Assembly (NCBI GenBank): GCA_028285085.1
Contig: JANQQI010000011.1
Coordinates: 1-64,000 of the forward strand
DNA: 64,000 nt
DNA from: Saprospiraceae bacterium
GTDB lineage: Bacteria; Bacteroidota; Bacteroidia; Chitinophagales; Saprospiraceae
Reading direction: 5' to 3'
In this document: in pieces, positions 54,741 to 63,546 of the stretch
Numbering within the stretch: the first letter of the stretch is position 1
Layout: each line of letters starts with the position of its first letter
Made by a program: the position numbers and the translations under genes
Notes under the pieces: model-generated
Database searches by the model: none
Seen by the model: only the letters and a program-made list of their open reading frames with translations
Told to the model about the DNA's origin: nothing

Positions 54741-56166
54741 AAGCTATTTCATCATCTTGGGTTTAATCGCGATTTGTGCTTGTGCTAGCACCGAAGGAGA
54801 AAAGGGAGATAAAACCAACGTCAAACTATTGGATAGAAAAGGGTTTGAACTTCTTTTTGGGCAGCTGGACTCTATTGGTTTTTATGGGAATATTGCCGTT
54901 ATTCATAAGCATGACACCCTAATAAGATCCTTTGGGTTTTTAGATAAAACTGATGGGATTCGCACCAATCGGATGACCATCTATGATATAGGTTCGGTCA
55001 CAAAACAGTTTACCGCTGCCGCTATCCTCAAACTAGTATCAAATCAGAAATTATATCTCTCAGATTACATTGCGCACTATTTCGAAGACGTTCCCGAGAA
55101 GTATGCGGATGTCACCATCCACCACTTACTTACGCACACTTCTGGAATGCCTACAGCCATTGGAAGGGATGAAGAACAAATTTCAAAAAAGGAATACCTA
55201 AAAAGATTGTGGAAAAGCGAAAAGGCTAAAAATGATGGCCTGAATTACATGTATTCAAATGTCGGTTATTCTCTCCTGGCGATGATTATTGAAAAAGTTT
55301 CTTCAAAAAGCTACGAGCAGTTCTTGATAGATGAGCTTTTGGAGCCATCAGGAATGACCCAAACAGGCTATTTATTGCCAAAATATGATGATCATAAAAT
55401 TGCAATAGGATATAATGAAAGTGGCGAGTTAGGAAAACCTTATCAGCAAAATTGGACAAGTGATGGCCCATCTTGGCACCTGAAAGGCAATGGTGGACTA
55501 CTTTCAACGGTAGACGATATGCTGAAATGGCATCATAGTCTGGAAAATTTTACCGTCCTGTCACCTGAGATCACGGCTCTGTTATATGAGAAACACATAC
55601 CAGAAGATGAATTCGAATCTTCATTTTACGGTTATGGATGGGCACTTTTTCCAACTCCTAGAAATACCACCCTGGTCACCCATAATGGGGGAAACGGATA
55701 TTTCTTCTGTGATTTTTTAAGATACAGAAAAGAAGAACTAACCATATTGATTTTTACCAATTTCGCTAAACCCGCTTACGAACAATTGGGCTTTCAAATA
55801 GCGAGAATTGTCTTTGATAAAAAGTATATCCCTCAATTGATTACCGGAAATAGATCGGAATCTTTGTTAGTTGAAGATCACCCGAATGGAAGGATGATGG
55901 AAAATTTAGTGAATGTACTTTTCGAAAGAAGTGAAGAAGCAATTGAACAATGCGTAAAGAATCATTTCCATCAAAACTTGAAAGAAGTAGCAGCGATGAA
56001 GCAGCACGTTAAGATGCTCAAGCAGATCGGGGAGGAAATTGACAGCAATCAAATTGAAAACATCCATGAGGAGGGCGAGGAAACCTTCATCTCATTCAAG
56101 GATATCGACTTAAAACTAATGATAATATTTCAGGACAATCAAATCGTTGGACTTGGAATTGATTAA
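54730..56166 (+). CDS. Beta-lactamase class C-family lipoprotein
   Basis: 478 residues with lipobox AICAC (Cys about 16-18). The catalytic domain has S89-V-T-K92, Y175-S-N177 and 'THNGGNGYF' (HNG in place of KTG), as in serine esterases and D-peptidases of this family. The last 120 residues form an alpha/beta tail that may aid substrate binding. Sits inside the hydrolase operon, overlapping the S9 peptidase gene by 11 bp. Physiological substrate unknown; drug resistance should not be assumed. Confidence 0.93.
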   Translation: MKTKSYFIILGLIAICACASTEGEKGDKTNVKLLDRKGFELLFGQLDSIGFYGNIAVIHKHDTLIRSFGFLDKTDGIRTNRMTIYDIGSVTKQFTAAAILKLVSNQKLYLSDYIAHYFEDVPEKYADVTIHHLLTHTSGMPTAIGRDEEQISKKEYLKRLWKSEKAKNDGLNYMYSNVGYSLLAMIIEKVSSKSYEQFLIDELLEPSGMTQTGYLLPKYDDHKIAIGYNESGELGKPYQQNWTSDGPSWHLKGNGGLLSTVDDMLKWHHSLENFTVLSPEITALLYEKHIPEDEFESSFYGYGWALFPTPRNTTLVTHNGGNGYFFCDFLRYRKEELTILIFTNFAKPAYEQLGFQIARIVFDKKYIPQLITGNRSESLLVEDHPNGRMMENLVNVLFERSEEAIEQCVKNHFHQNLKEVAAMKQHVKMLKQIGEEIDSNQIENIHEEGEETFISFKDIDLKLMIIFQDNQIVGLGID

Positions 56167-56181
56167 TCAAATATTACAAAC

Positions 56182-57687
56182 ATGACAAAAAAGCTCATCA
56201 TTGCCATCATTCTATTTGCATCTTCTTTAAGTGCCCAGACCTACTTCGGTGAAGTGTTAACGCCTGAAGGCTTCGAGTATATGAGACTGCAATTGAAAGA
56301 AGACAGCACTTTTGTTTCTTTTCCCTATGAGTTTAGACAGACCTTCTCTTTTCCAATTAAAGCTTCTAAAGGGAAATCAATAGAAGTCAATGCGCGTGCG
56401 GAGTCACGAAAATTGACCTTCAAAAGCATTAAAGAGGAAAGCGTGGAATTGTCTACAAATTTCACCGGCTATACTCAGTCGATCAAACTTCTCAGACGGG
56501 CCAACCTGATTAAAGATTCAGCTATGCCAAGCTACTCAGGAAATTTTTCTGACGACCACGGCAATAGGGCGATTGTGTATATCAGAAACGGCATCTTGCA
56601 CTTGATGTCGCCTTATGCTGAGCAAACGGTCTCTCTAAAACCGATTGGCAAAAATCAATTTTGGAGTATTTCTGGCGAAACAACCAGATTTTCCGAAAAA
56701 ACTGATAAAGGGTATCGCAAATTGACCATCACCAATAGGGGAGGGCAATCGATTGAACTTCAAAGATCTTTTGATTTTAGGATAGCTGAAGATTGGATAC
56801 CAGTGGATGGCGACTCGATATACGTCAACATGTTTATCCCCAATCTTGCAGGACGGAAACCTGCCTGTTTATTGCTGCCGGGCGGTGGAGGCCGAAGCCA
56901 GATGGAAAATTTTGAGTACGAGGCTCGGCTATTCGCTTCCCACGGTATGGTAGCAATGACTTTCGACAAATCAGGGGTGGGAAAGTCCAAAGGTATAAGC
57001 TTTGAGAATTACTCCTTTGACGAAAAAGCGCAACGATATGAGCAATTGTTCAAAGCTCTGCAGGCTCATGCAGAGGTGGATGCAGAAAAAGTTGGTGTTC
57101 ACGGGCCAAGTGAAGGTGGGCGTTTAGCCCTCATGATGGGCATCAACCTGGGAGGTGAACTCGCTTTTATAAATACGACCGCAGCACCAATAATGACGAT
57201 GATGGAGGGGCAATTGTACGCGGCCTCTCATTACAGCCGAAATATGGGGATGTCGGAGAGCGACATGGTGACCGTTCTGCATGTTTGGAGAGATTACTAT
57301 TCTGGGATTCTGAATCAGCAGTTGGACACGACCAACTTTAGCGTAATCCGTGAATTACGAAACCGTTATCAACGTGCTTTTCTACCACCTCAAAGTAGAG
57401 TCATTCCTCTATCTCCTAGCAAGGAAGATCTGGTCAATAATCGCGTGGTAGGGGAGGCTAGTAAGATCAAAAGCCCCGTTTTTCTTCAATACGGAGAAAA
57501 TGATGAGCGGGTAGATCCAATGAGATCCTTGCAAAATTTCTATCAGAATGCCTCTGACGAATTATCCATCACTGCGGAGATTTACAGGCGAGGAAATCAC
57601 TCCATGATGACGCCCGAGTTTAAAATTTGTAGCGGATACGCTTATGATAAAATCAAGTGGCTCCGATCAATTGGCATTATCGAATGA
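56182..57687 (+). CDS. Secreted alpha/beta hydrolase
   Basis: 501 residues with signal peptide (ASSLSAQ). Residues 20-200 form a beta-rich N-terminal region; residues 210-501 are a peptidase S9/acyl-CoA thioesterase-like alpha/beta hydrolase. Visible elements are 'PACLLLPGGGGRSQMENFEYEARLFASHGMVAMTFDKSGVGKSKG', the nucleophile elbow 'GVHGPSEGGRLA', 'VFLQYGENDERVDP' (Asp) and 'RRGNHSMMTPEF' (His). Probably an esterase or peptidase. Sits 15 bp after the beta-lactamase-family gene. Confidence 0.91.
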   Translation: MTKKLIIAIILFASSLSAQTYFGEVLTPEGFEYMRLQLKEDSTFVSFPYEFRQTFSFPIKASKGKSIEVNARAESRKLTFKSIKEESVELSTNFTGYTQSIKLLRRANLIKDSAMPSYSGNFSDDHGNRAIVYIRNGILHLMSPYAEQTVSLKPIGKNQFWSISGETTRFSEKTDKGYRKLTITNRGGQSIELQRSFDFRIAEDWIPVDGDSIYVNMFIPNLAGRKPACLLLPGGGGRSQMENFEYEARLFASHGMVAMTFDKSGVGKSKGISFENYSFDEKAQRYEQLFKALQAHAEVDAEKVGVHGPSEGGRLALMMGINLGGELAFINTTAAPIMTMMEGQLYAASHYSRNMGMSESDMVTVLHVWRDYYSGILNQQLDTTNFSVIRELRNRYQRAFLPPQSRVIPLSPSKEDLVNNRVVGEASKIKSPVFLQYGENDERVDPMRSLQNFYQNASDELSITAEIYRRGNHSMMTPEFKICSGYAYDKIKWLRSIGIIE

Positions 57688-58127
57688 GGCTGCTACTGAC
57701 CATACTGTTTTTGAATTTCATACACCAGGGGCTTGCCCAGTCGGAGGTGAAGTTCAATGATCAAATTGCTGCTCAAATTTTGGCTGTAAATCGAGAGATG
57801 GAGCGTGAATTTAACCAGAAGAATTACGCCAAGATTGCAGAATTCTACACACAGGATGCGGTGATGGTGGGCAATAGGATTGAGCTAAGCGGAAAAGACG
57901 AATTGACTGAGTTTTGGGGAAATTTTGGAGCATTAGAACAATGGACGCTAGAAAATATCCAAATCACCCCTTTGGGCCCCGAAACGGCACTTCAGCGAGG
58001 TTATTCAATCATGACTTATCGCACCGAGGAGGGGGACCTGCGATCAGCTAAAAGCTTATTCTCCCTGATATGGATTAAAAAGGAAGAAGGTTGGAAGATT
58101 TTATTAGACCATTTTTCCCAGCGATGA
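57684..58127 (+). CDS. Secreted DUF4440/SnoaL-like protein
   Basis: 147 residues with signal peptide (HQGLAQ, cleavage near 18). 'ILAVNREMEREFNQKNYAKIAEFYTQDAVMVGNRIELSGKDELTEFWGNFG' and 'SLFSLIWIKKEEGWKILLDHFS' match DUF4440 (NTF2-like). ATG 57684 overlaps the previous stop (ATGA), a coupled start, and is preferred to the 57657 start. Function unknown. Confidence 0.88.
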   Translation: MRLLLTILFLNFIHQGLAQSEVKFNDQIAAQILAVNREMEREFNQKNYAKIAEFYTQDAVMVGNRIELSGKDELTEFWGNFGALEQWTLENIQITPLGPETALQRGYSIMTYRTEEGDLRSAKSLFSLIWIKKEEGWKILLDHFSQR

Positions 58128-58196
58128 TGATTTGACTGACTTGTCACTTGAGGAGACAACGCGATTAAAAAACATAAAATTTTTAAGACGTATTAC

Positions 58197-59384
58197 ATGA
58201 AAATAAAGGGGGCATTTTTAGTAGGCGCTCTTCTGGTCTTTGGCTCTTTCATTGCCTGTGCCCAGGAAAAAGCGATCAATGAAATTTTGGAACATTTCTA
58301 TAATGTAGATATCGAATATTTCACAGCTTTGGATCATCAATCCGGGAATAATCCACTCTTTAAAGCTTTCAAAAGCTATATAGAAGGCGATGAATTGGGT
58401 TATTTAGAGCATCTACAAGAGGCTAGCCAAAAGGAAGAGAATCCTTCAAAGCCGATTACGCGATTGCTCTTTTATGCATACGTAAAGAACGGACAGTCCG
58501 ATAAGGCTTTTAAACTTAGCGAATCGGAAAATTTAAGAATAGATCAACAATCGAACCTGGACTATGCACGATCAATTTTCGGCAAGGCAAGGATTCAGAT
58601 GAAGGTTGACTCTACAACAGTAGATTTTGACAAATTCTACTTTAATGCAATTGTCAATAATACTGACACCGTCAGAGTGTTTCTGGATACTGGTGCACCG
58701 GGAATTGGTGTTAAAAAAAAATTGGTGGAGAAGTACAATTGGGAAGTTAATACCGCCTATTCTCAAGAAGCATTTGCACCATTTTTCAATATTAGATTTA
58801 AAAGATATCCTGTACTTATTCCGAATCTGAGTATAGGTGAGGCTCATTTCTACAATATCCCAGGAAGCTTTGATAATCCAAGCGAAGAGGACCGGAAAAA
58901 ACTAAATCAAAATGGCGTTGAGGATTACGACATCATCATGGGGCTCGACCTTTTTTATGGCCTGATTGACGGAGTGGACATCAATTACCGAGACAGTGAA
59001 TTGACCCTGATCAATCATCTGGATGACTCGGCAGACAAACCAAATTTTATGAGAGTAAGTGGCAAACCAGCCATTCAATTTGAACTCAATAGTTTTAAAA
59101 GGAAAGCTTTTGTAGATACGGGATCTCCTCGGCACGTGTTGATCAACGACCTTGTAAAAGGATCAGAAATAATTGACTCACGAGAGGCAAGTTTTGGCAG
59201 CAGAACCTACGGGCTTCATACGCTCAAAGTCGATGAACTCCTTGGGCTTTCTGAGATTGAACTTGAATTTGCCGATTACGGATTCGTTGTTGACGAGAAG
59301 TTTCAAATCACCAATTTATTTGGGTCGTTTACCGATAGAAATCTTTCGTTTGATCTTAAAAATAGAATAGTAAAATTGAAATAA
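58197..59384 (+). CDS. Aspartyl protease family protein with two DTG motifs
   Basis: 395 residues with an N-terminal signal and a possible lipobox (GSFIAC, Cys about 21). An alpha-helical segment (25-130) with a TPR-like motif is followed by a retropepsin/pepsin-like fold: D164-T-G in 'VFLDTGAPGIGV' and D307-T-G in 'KAFVDTGSPRHVL'. Two lobes in one chain indicate an active pepsin-like fold rather than a half-protease. Likely periplasmic. Continues the hydrolase operon (69 bp after the previous gene). Confidence 0.9.
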   Translation: MKIKGAFLVGALLVFGSFIACAQEKAINEILEHFYNVDIEYFTALDHQSGNNPLFKAFKSYIEGDELGYLEHLQEASQKEENPSKPITRLLFYAYVKNGQSDKAFKLSESENLRIDQQSNLDYARSIFGKARIQMKVDSTTVDFDKFYFNAIVNNTDTVRVFLDTGAPGIGVKKKLVEKYNWEVNTAYSQEAFAPFFNIRFKRYPVLIPNLSIGEAHFYNIPGSFDNPSEEDRKKLNQNGVEDYDIIMGLDLFYGLIDGVDINYRDSELTLINHLDDSADKPNFMRVSGKPAIQFELNSFKRKAFVDTGSPRHVLINDLVKGSEIIDSREASFGSRTYGLHTLKVDELLGLSEIELEFADYGFVVDEKFQITNLFGSFTDRNLSFDLKNRIVKLK

Positions 59385-59448
59385 TTTGGTGTACTATTAG
59401 AGTCGGACTTTAAAGACCACTTTGAACCTTAGATTTAAACCTATCGAT

Positions 59449-59991
59449 ATGGATGATTTTTTAAAAAAGATGATTGCGAATATGCCCGAGAAAACGGGCA
59501 AAACCCTGGATGAATGGAAGACCATTCTTGCAAAAAAGTCTTTTTCAAAGCACTCAGAAGGAGTGAATTACCTGAAATCTGAGCATGGCGTGACACATGG
59601 ATTTGCCAATACCATCGTGAAACTCTCCAAAGAAGAAAATCATTCTGAGGATGACTTGGTAAGTGCTCAATATGAAGGTAAAGAGGTGCTGATACCCATT
59701 TATCAAGAGCTTATCGAATACGTAAAATCGCTGGGATCTGATGTTACCATCAAGCCAAAGAAGGGTAGTGTGAGTATTATCAGAAAAAGGCAATTTGTGC
59801 TGATCAAGCCTGCTACGAAAACCAGAATAGACTTAGGTTTTAAACTCAAGGATAAACCGGTAACGGATAGACTGGAAAATTCTGGCCCTTTTGGAACGAT
59901 GTGTACGCATCGGGTGCGATTAGGCAGCATGAGCGACATTGATAACGAGCTAATGGAATGGATTCGAGAGGCATATGAAAAGGCTGCTTAG
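59449..59991 (+). CDS. DUF4287/DUF5655-domain protein
   Basis: About 180 residues, no signal peptide. The N-terminal half ('EKTGKTLDEWKTILAKKSFSKHSEGVNYLKSEHGVTHGFANTIV') is DUF4287; the C-terminal half ('IYQELIEYVKSLGSDVTIKPKKGSVSIIRKRQFVLIKPATKTRIDLGFKL', 'VRLGSMSDIDNELMEWIREAYEKA') is DUF5655. Cytoplasmic, likely nucleic-acid or protein binding; function unknown. ATG 59449 (MDDFLKK) is preferred to TTG 59422. Confidence 0.88.
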   Translation: MDDFLKKMIANMPEKTGKTLDEWKTILAKKSFSKHSEGVNYLKSEHGVTHGFANTIVKLSKEENHSEDDLVSAQYEGKEVLIPIYQELIEYVKSLGSDVTIKPKKGSVSIIRKRQFVLIKPATKTRIDLGFKLKDKPVTDRLENSGPFGTMCTHRVRLGSMSDIDNELMEWIREAYEKAA

Positions 59992-60048
59992 TTTTTAAAT
60001 TAAAACATAAGATGACTTTTTGAACAAAATGCAATAACTCAATAAAAT

Positions 60049-60756
60049 ATGGTCGAAATGGATGAAGACATAAAAAAACTTAAGCTCAGAGGCAGAATCT
60101 TAGAAATAGCTGTGCCAATAATGAGTGTGATCATCGTGGCCATGTTTTTCAATCGTCGTGGAGAAATTCCTGAAGTATTACGTATTAAGGGCTTGATCAT
60201 CGAAGATGATGAGGGCCGAGAGCGCATTTTGATCGGTGCACCAATTCCTTTTGCGAGCAATCGAATTAGAACGGATACCAGTCGAATCAAAGCAACTTGG
60301 GGACAACGCATGGGCCGCAACTATATGAATTGGTATCAAGGATACGACCATAATACCAACGGAATTATGATTCTAGATGAAGATGGCTGGGATAAAATTG
60401 CATTGGGCGACCCCGTTCCTGACCCCATCATTGGAAATAGAATAGGCCCTTCCACGGGGATCATTTTAAACGATGACTTTGGGCTAGAGCGAAGCGGTTA
60501 CGGATTGCTCAATGTCGATGGAGCATTGCGTGTTGTACTTGGCCTAGATCACGGCAACGGGACAGAAGGTGCCGCACTTTCGGTACTCCCTGACGGATCA
60601 GTGGGCTTGTACCTCGACTCGGAGGAGCATTCCATATTTTTAGGTCGTGCCAGAGAAGCGCACTGGAAGTCGCCCGATAGCACCGATTTTAATGGCCTTA
60701 TTTTAAAGGATGGCGAGGGTAATGATAAGATTATTTCTGCTGGTAAGGGATACTAG
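60049..60756 (+). CDS. Single-pass membrane protein with repeated IxDxxGxxR motifs
   Basis: 235 residues. A short cytoplasmic N-terminus and one transmembrane helix (about 19-33) lead to an extracytoplasmic part with at least four copies of a strand motif: 'LIIEDDEGRERILIG', 'IMILDEDGWDKIALG', 'LLNVDGALRVVLG', 'LILKDGEGNDKIISAG'. Such 'GKERI..LG' repeats occur in beta-solenoid-like bacterial proteins. No named family can be given. Last gene before the IS end at 60822. Confidence 0.72.
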   Translation: MVEMDEDIKKLKLRGRILEIAVPIMSVIIVAMFFNRRGEIPEVLRIKGLIIEDDEGRERILIGAPIPFASNRIRTDTSRIKATWGQRMGRNYMNWYQGYDHNTNGIMILDEDGWDKIALGDPVPDPIIGNRIGPSTGIILNDDFGLERSGYGLLNVDGALRVVLGLDHGNGTEGAALSVLPDGSVGLYLDSEEHSIFLGRAREAHWKSPDSTDFNGLILKDGEGNDKIISAGKGY

Positions 60757-60821
60757 ATGACTTGTTATGGCGAAGGGGCAGGATGAATTTTGTTTGCTGT
60801 TTTTATTGTATCACATATATT

Positions 60822-60890
60822 GATCAACGGAATTTTAAGCTGATTTTTATGTGTTTTGAGGCATTAGATTATCAACGGCCATCTTTGTTA
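60822..60890 (-). mobile_element. Solo left end of the dispersed IS, inverted (copy E)
   Basis: Reverse complement reads aacaaagatggccgttgata, then 'atctaatgcc' and 'atcagcttaaaattcc', matching copy C (62550 side) and copy D (49441). Its orientation is opposite to copy D. No transposase sequence is attached. Confidence 0.7.
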
Positions 60891-60952
60891 GTGGCAGTAC
60901 TAAATTAATCAAATTAATAAACAGATTCCTTGTTCTATCTTTAAAATTATGA

Positions 60953-61795
60953 TTAATTATTAAGAAATCCTCTTTGCAAGAAAAGAGAAAAGAATTGAGA
61001 TCTAGATATTGAAATAATTTCCAACTTTGCATCTATGGTTTGTCCTTCATCTCCAAGAGTAAAAAATAATCCATTTCCATTATACTTTGGGAATTTGATT
61101 CCTTTTGATAAAGCATATTCTACTATTTCTTCCCATGAATTTTGTTGACTTTCCTTTACATTTCGCCTAAGGGGAGGTAGAATGAAGATCGTTTTCCATA
61201 GTAATTCACGGTCAAAAATATAATTAAGTTCATATAAAGTTCCTGGATTCATTGATGGAATAATAAAAACCTTTTCGCAGTTTTCAATTAACATTACAAA
61301 GTCACGCTTCCAACTATTATTGCTAGATGTAATTTTCCCACCTCCGTCAAATCCCCCTTTTTTTCCTAAACCAATAAGTGGATACTTGTATTCTACTGCT
61401 TTTGCTATTAAAGTTTCGATATTATAATTATAGTCAATGGTATATATAGAATCTATGGCACTTACATTTTTTTCTACTAGGATCTTGTTATCTGAATTAA
61501 AAGGTCGTAGAAATAATGAATAAGATGTATTGTTACCTAATTTTAATTCTGCCCAAATTCCTTTTGCCCTAATATCTCTGCCTTTTTTTCTTAATAGTTT
61601 TTGAAAAAAATCAATAATTATTGCTCCTAACCCAAGTCCTAAACTTATACAAAAGCTTCCTAAATTTTCAGGACTTGAAATAGGACGTTTTTTATTCCAA
61701 TCAATTCCAAAATCAAATGCATCTACCATGAAATAAAAAGAGCAAATCATTAATATTTTTGCAAAAACCCAAAATAATATTGATAACTCCTTCAT
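60953..61795 (-). CDS. Two-TM membrane protein with TIR/SLOG-like cytosolic domain (predicted)
   Basis: 280 residues. Two transmembrane helices (about 5-25 and 47-65), then a cytosolic domain: 'SLFLRPFNSDNKI', 'IETLIAKAVEYKYPLIGLGKKGGFDGGGKI', 'SWKRDFVMLIENCEKVFIIPSMNPGTLYELNYI'. The order of FLRPF..D, an 'IGxxG' loop and a 'GTxYELxxI' motif resembles membrane-anchored Rossmann-type TIR/SLOG-like proteins seen in bacterial conflict loci. This is pattern reading, and no family is certain. AT-rich DNA; upstream attC-like hairpin and IS remnant. Confidence 0.62.
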   Translation of the reverse strand: MKELSILFWVFAKILMICSFYFMVDAFDFGIDWNKKRPISSPENLGSFCISLGLGLGAIIIDFFQKLLRKKGRDIRAKGIWAELKLGNNTSYSLFLRPFNSDNKILVEKNVSAIDSIYTIDYNYNIETLIAKAVEYKYPLIGLGKKGGFDGGGKITSSNNSWKRDFVMLIENCEKVFIIPSMNPGTLYELNYIFDRELLWKTIFILPPLRRNVKESQQNSWEEIVEYALSKGIKFPKYNGNGLFFTLGDEGQTIDAKLEIISISRSQFFSLFLQRGFLNN

Positions 61796-61854
61796 TTCAT
61801 GCTTTTAATTCATTTTCTATTTTGGAATCGAATCTTTATTGCCACTAATGTCTA

Positions 61855-61903
61855 GTGCTCACGCGGTGGCCGCCCATCAGTGGCGGGCATTGTCGTTGAG
61901 CAC
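61855..61903. other. attC-like imperfect hairpin
   Basis: Outer arms GTGCTCA (61855-61861) / TGAGCAC (61897-61903) and inner arms CCGCC (61870-61874) / GGCGG (61882-61886), separated by mismatches with one bulged T. The right arm contains GTTGAGC (61895-61901), an exact match to the attC core consensus GTTRRRY. GC-rich in an AT-rich setting. No integrase gene is visible. Confidence 0.45.
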
Positions 61904-61991
61904 CTCGAGCCTGTTTCCAAACACCTCTAAATGTCCATCAATTCTAAACTTTCACCGTCCTCAAAAACAGGTCGCCAAAAATTATTCTAAA

Positions 61992-62550
61992 ACACAAATA
62001 AGCCAACGAGACACTCCGTGAGCCATCACAGCCTATTTGCTTCCATAAGTTCGTAAAAATGTTGTTTTCAATCAAATGTTTCACCCATTTCTTCAGATTG
62101 AAAGCGGCGGCGGCCATGAGCATGACCTTTCCTGCGCTTTTAAGTCCTCGGGTGTTGATCCAGCGTAAACCATAGTATTGTTGGCCATCCCATCCGCTAT
62201 CGCGGTTCAATCGCTTGGATGCCGAGCAGACATTTACTCTTTCGGAGATCGCTCTTTCACCCATGTCATGCCCAATAAAATATCTGAGGTCCAAGCGTAT
62301 CTGAATCATACGTTCCAATGCACGATCAGAGCTGATATCTTCAAAATATCCAATTAACACACATTTGGTAAAATCCAAATGTAACTATGAAATCCGATAA
62401 AAATTATCGGTCGGAATAAATGCCTCAAGAGAAAATTGATAAAATAATTTAGGTGGGTTGTTCTTAATGCCTTGCATGTATGAATATACGGAATTTTGAG
62501 CTGATTTTCATGTGTTTTTTGGCATTAGTTTGTCATCGGTCACCTTTGTT
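61992..62550 (-). mobile_element. Degraded transposase remnant (copy C)
   Basis: The 144-residue minus frame at 61944-62378 reads 'VLIGYFEDISSDRALERMIQIRLDLRYFIGHDMGE' directly joined to 'NRDSGWDGQQYYGLRWINTRGLKSAGKVMLMAAAAFNLKKW'. The first half is the DUF772-type N-terminus, the second the C-terminal end of an IS1182/IS5-like transposase; the catalytic middle is deleted. Upstream sequence to 62550 holds the left end shared with copies D and E. The element separates the OmpA-like gene from the two-TM gene. Confidence 0.78.
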
Positions 62551-62618
62551 ATATCTCGTAGTTGTTTTATTATTTTTGCACATTTATAAAGTACATAGAA
62601 TTCCATTTTTACAGTTAT

Positions 62619-63368
62619 TTAATAATTCAACAGCCGAAAGCAAACTGATTGGTCTCTATTGTGATCATTTCCATCTCTATCATTATAAGTTATACGACTA
62701 TCCCCAGGTATAATAATTGAGTCATCGCTGATATTAAATTGCTTTTTAATAAAAGAAATACCTTCTATTCCCCGACCTTTAGCAAGGTTTTCATTAAATG
62801 TTATACTGTCTTTACTTTTTGAATTATCTTCACCTCCAAACTTAGGACTTGCAAATCCAGTTACTTTTAATCTAAGACCTACTAATCCCAATTTATTATT
62901 AAGTAAGTAATTGATCATATTTTCAAAGTGAGTCTTGAAAACATCTGGTGTTTTTAGATATACCTCTAATGCATCACCGGGATAGGCTCCACAAACTGAA
63001 TCATATATCAAACGAAACTGATAACGAAGTTCTAAAATCCCACATGGAGCTGAAGATTTACTTACAGCTATTTTTAAAAAATTATAAAGTCTTTCATTAT
63101 ATATTATTCCTCCTAAATCATGATTCCTTTCAAATGTTGACTTGACACCAGATGTTCGAAATTTATCTCCTTTATAATAAGATAAATTTGCATCAGAATT
63201 ATCTAAATTAATTCTTCCGTCATATGCATACGTTTTTTTTCCATCATTCTCTTTTATATATCGCCATTCTACTTTATATACTGAAAATGAATATTTTGAA
63301 TAAGCATAATTTGAAATGCAAACTGATTTTACTATGAATTCATAGTCGTGTGCCACATCTTGCATCAT
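62619..63368 (-). CDS. OmpA-like C-terminal domain protein, cytosolic-looking
   Basis: 249 residues without signal peptide or membrane helix. The last 90 residues follow the OmpA-like peptidoglycan-binding pattern ('LGLVGLRLKVTGFASPKFGG', 'FNENLAKGRGIEGISFIKKQFNISDDSIIIPGDSR', 'NDHNRDQSVCFRLL' in place of 'R..NRRVEI'). The N-terminal 150 residues match nothing I know. Lack of an export signal is odd for a peptidoglycan binder. It follows the TIR gene by 155 bp, in the same direction. Confidence 0.68.
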   Translation of the reverse strand: MMQDVAHDYEFIVKSVCISNYAYSKYSFSVYKVEWRYIKENDGKKTYAYDGRINLDNSDANLSYYKGDKFRTSGVKSTFERNHDLGGIIYNERLYNFLKIAVSKSSAPCGILELRYQFRLIYDSVCGAYPGDALEVYLKTPDVFKTHFENMINYLLNNKLGLVGLRLKVTGFASPKFGGEDNSKSKDSITFNENLAKGRGIEGISFIKKQFNISDDSIIIPGDSRITYNDRDGNDHNRDQSVCFRLLNY

Positions 63369-63486
63369 AATTATTTATTTTTATTTAATCTATTGACTAT
63401 TGATATCGATTTCTTTTGTAGTTAGACTTTGCTGAAGTCCACCTTGCTGACCTAAGCCCCCCAAAATTAATTCTTTATGAGATATA

Positions 63487-63546
63487 ACGGTCACGGCTAA
63501 ACGGCGTAGCCAGCTTTTGCTGGCTATGAACGTTTTAGCCTTTGTT
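63487..63546. other. attC-like hairpin at the end of the TIR gene
   Basis: GGCTAAACG (63495-63503) pairs with CGTTTTAGCC (63531-63540, one extra T), and TAGCCAGC (63507-63514) pairs with GCTGGCTA (63519-63526) around a TTTT loop. Outside these, atataac (63482-63488) faces gttgtgt (63544-63550) with G-T pairs, resembling the R sites of attC (one mismatch each to RYYYAAC/GTTRRRY). The TIR stop codon (63524-63526) lies inside the stem, as often seen in integron cassettes. Confidence 0.5.

Noticed and set aside
62480-62713. 77-codon plus-strand frame
   Set aside because: Composition-driven frame crossing an IS end and the end of the OmpA-like gene; no family features.
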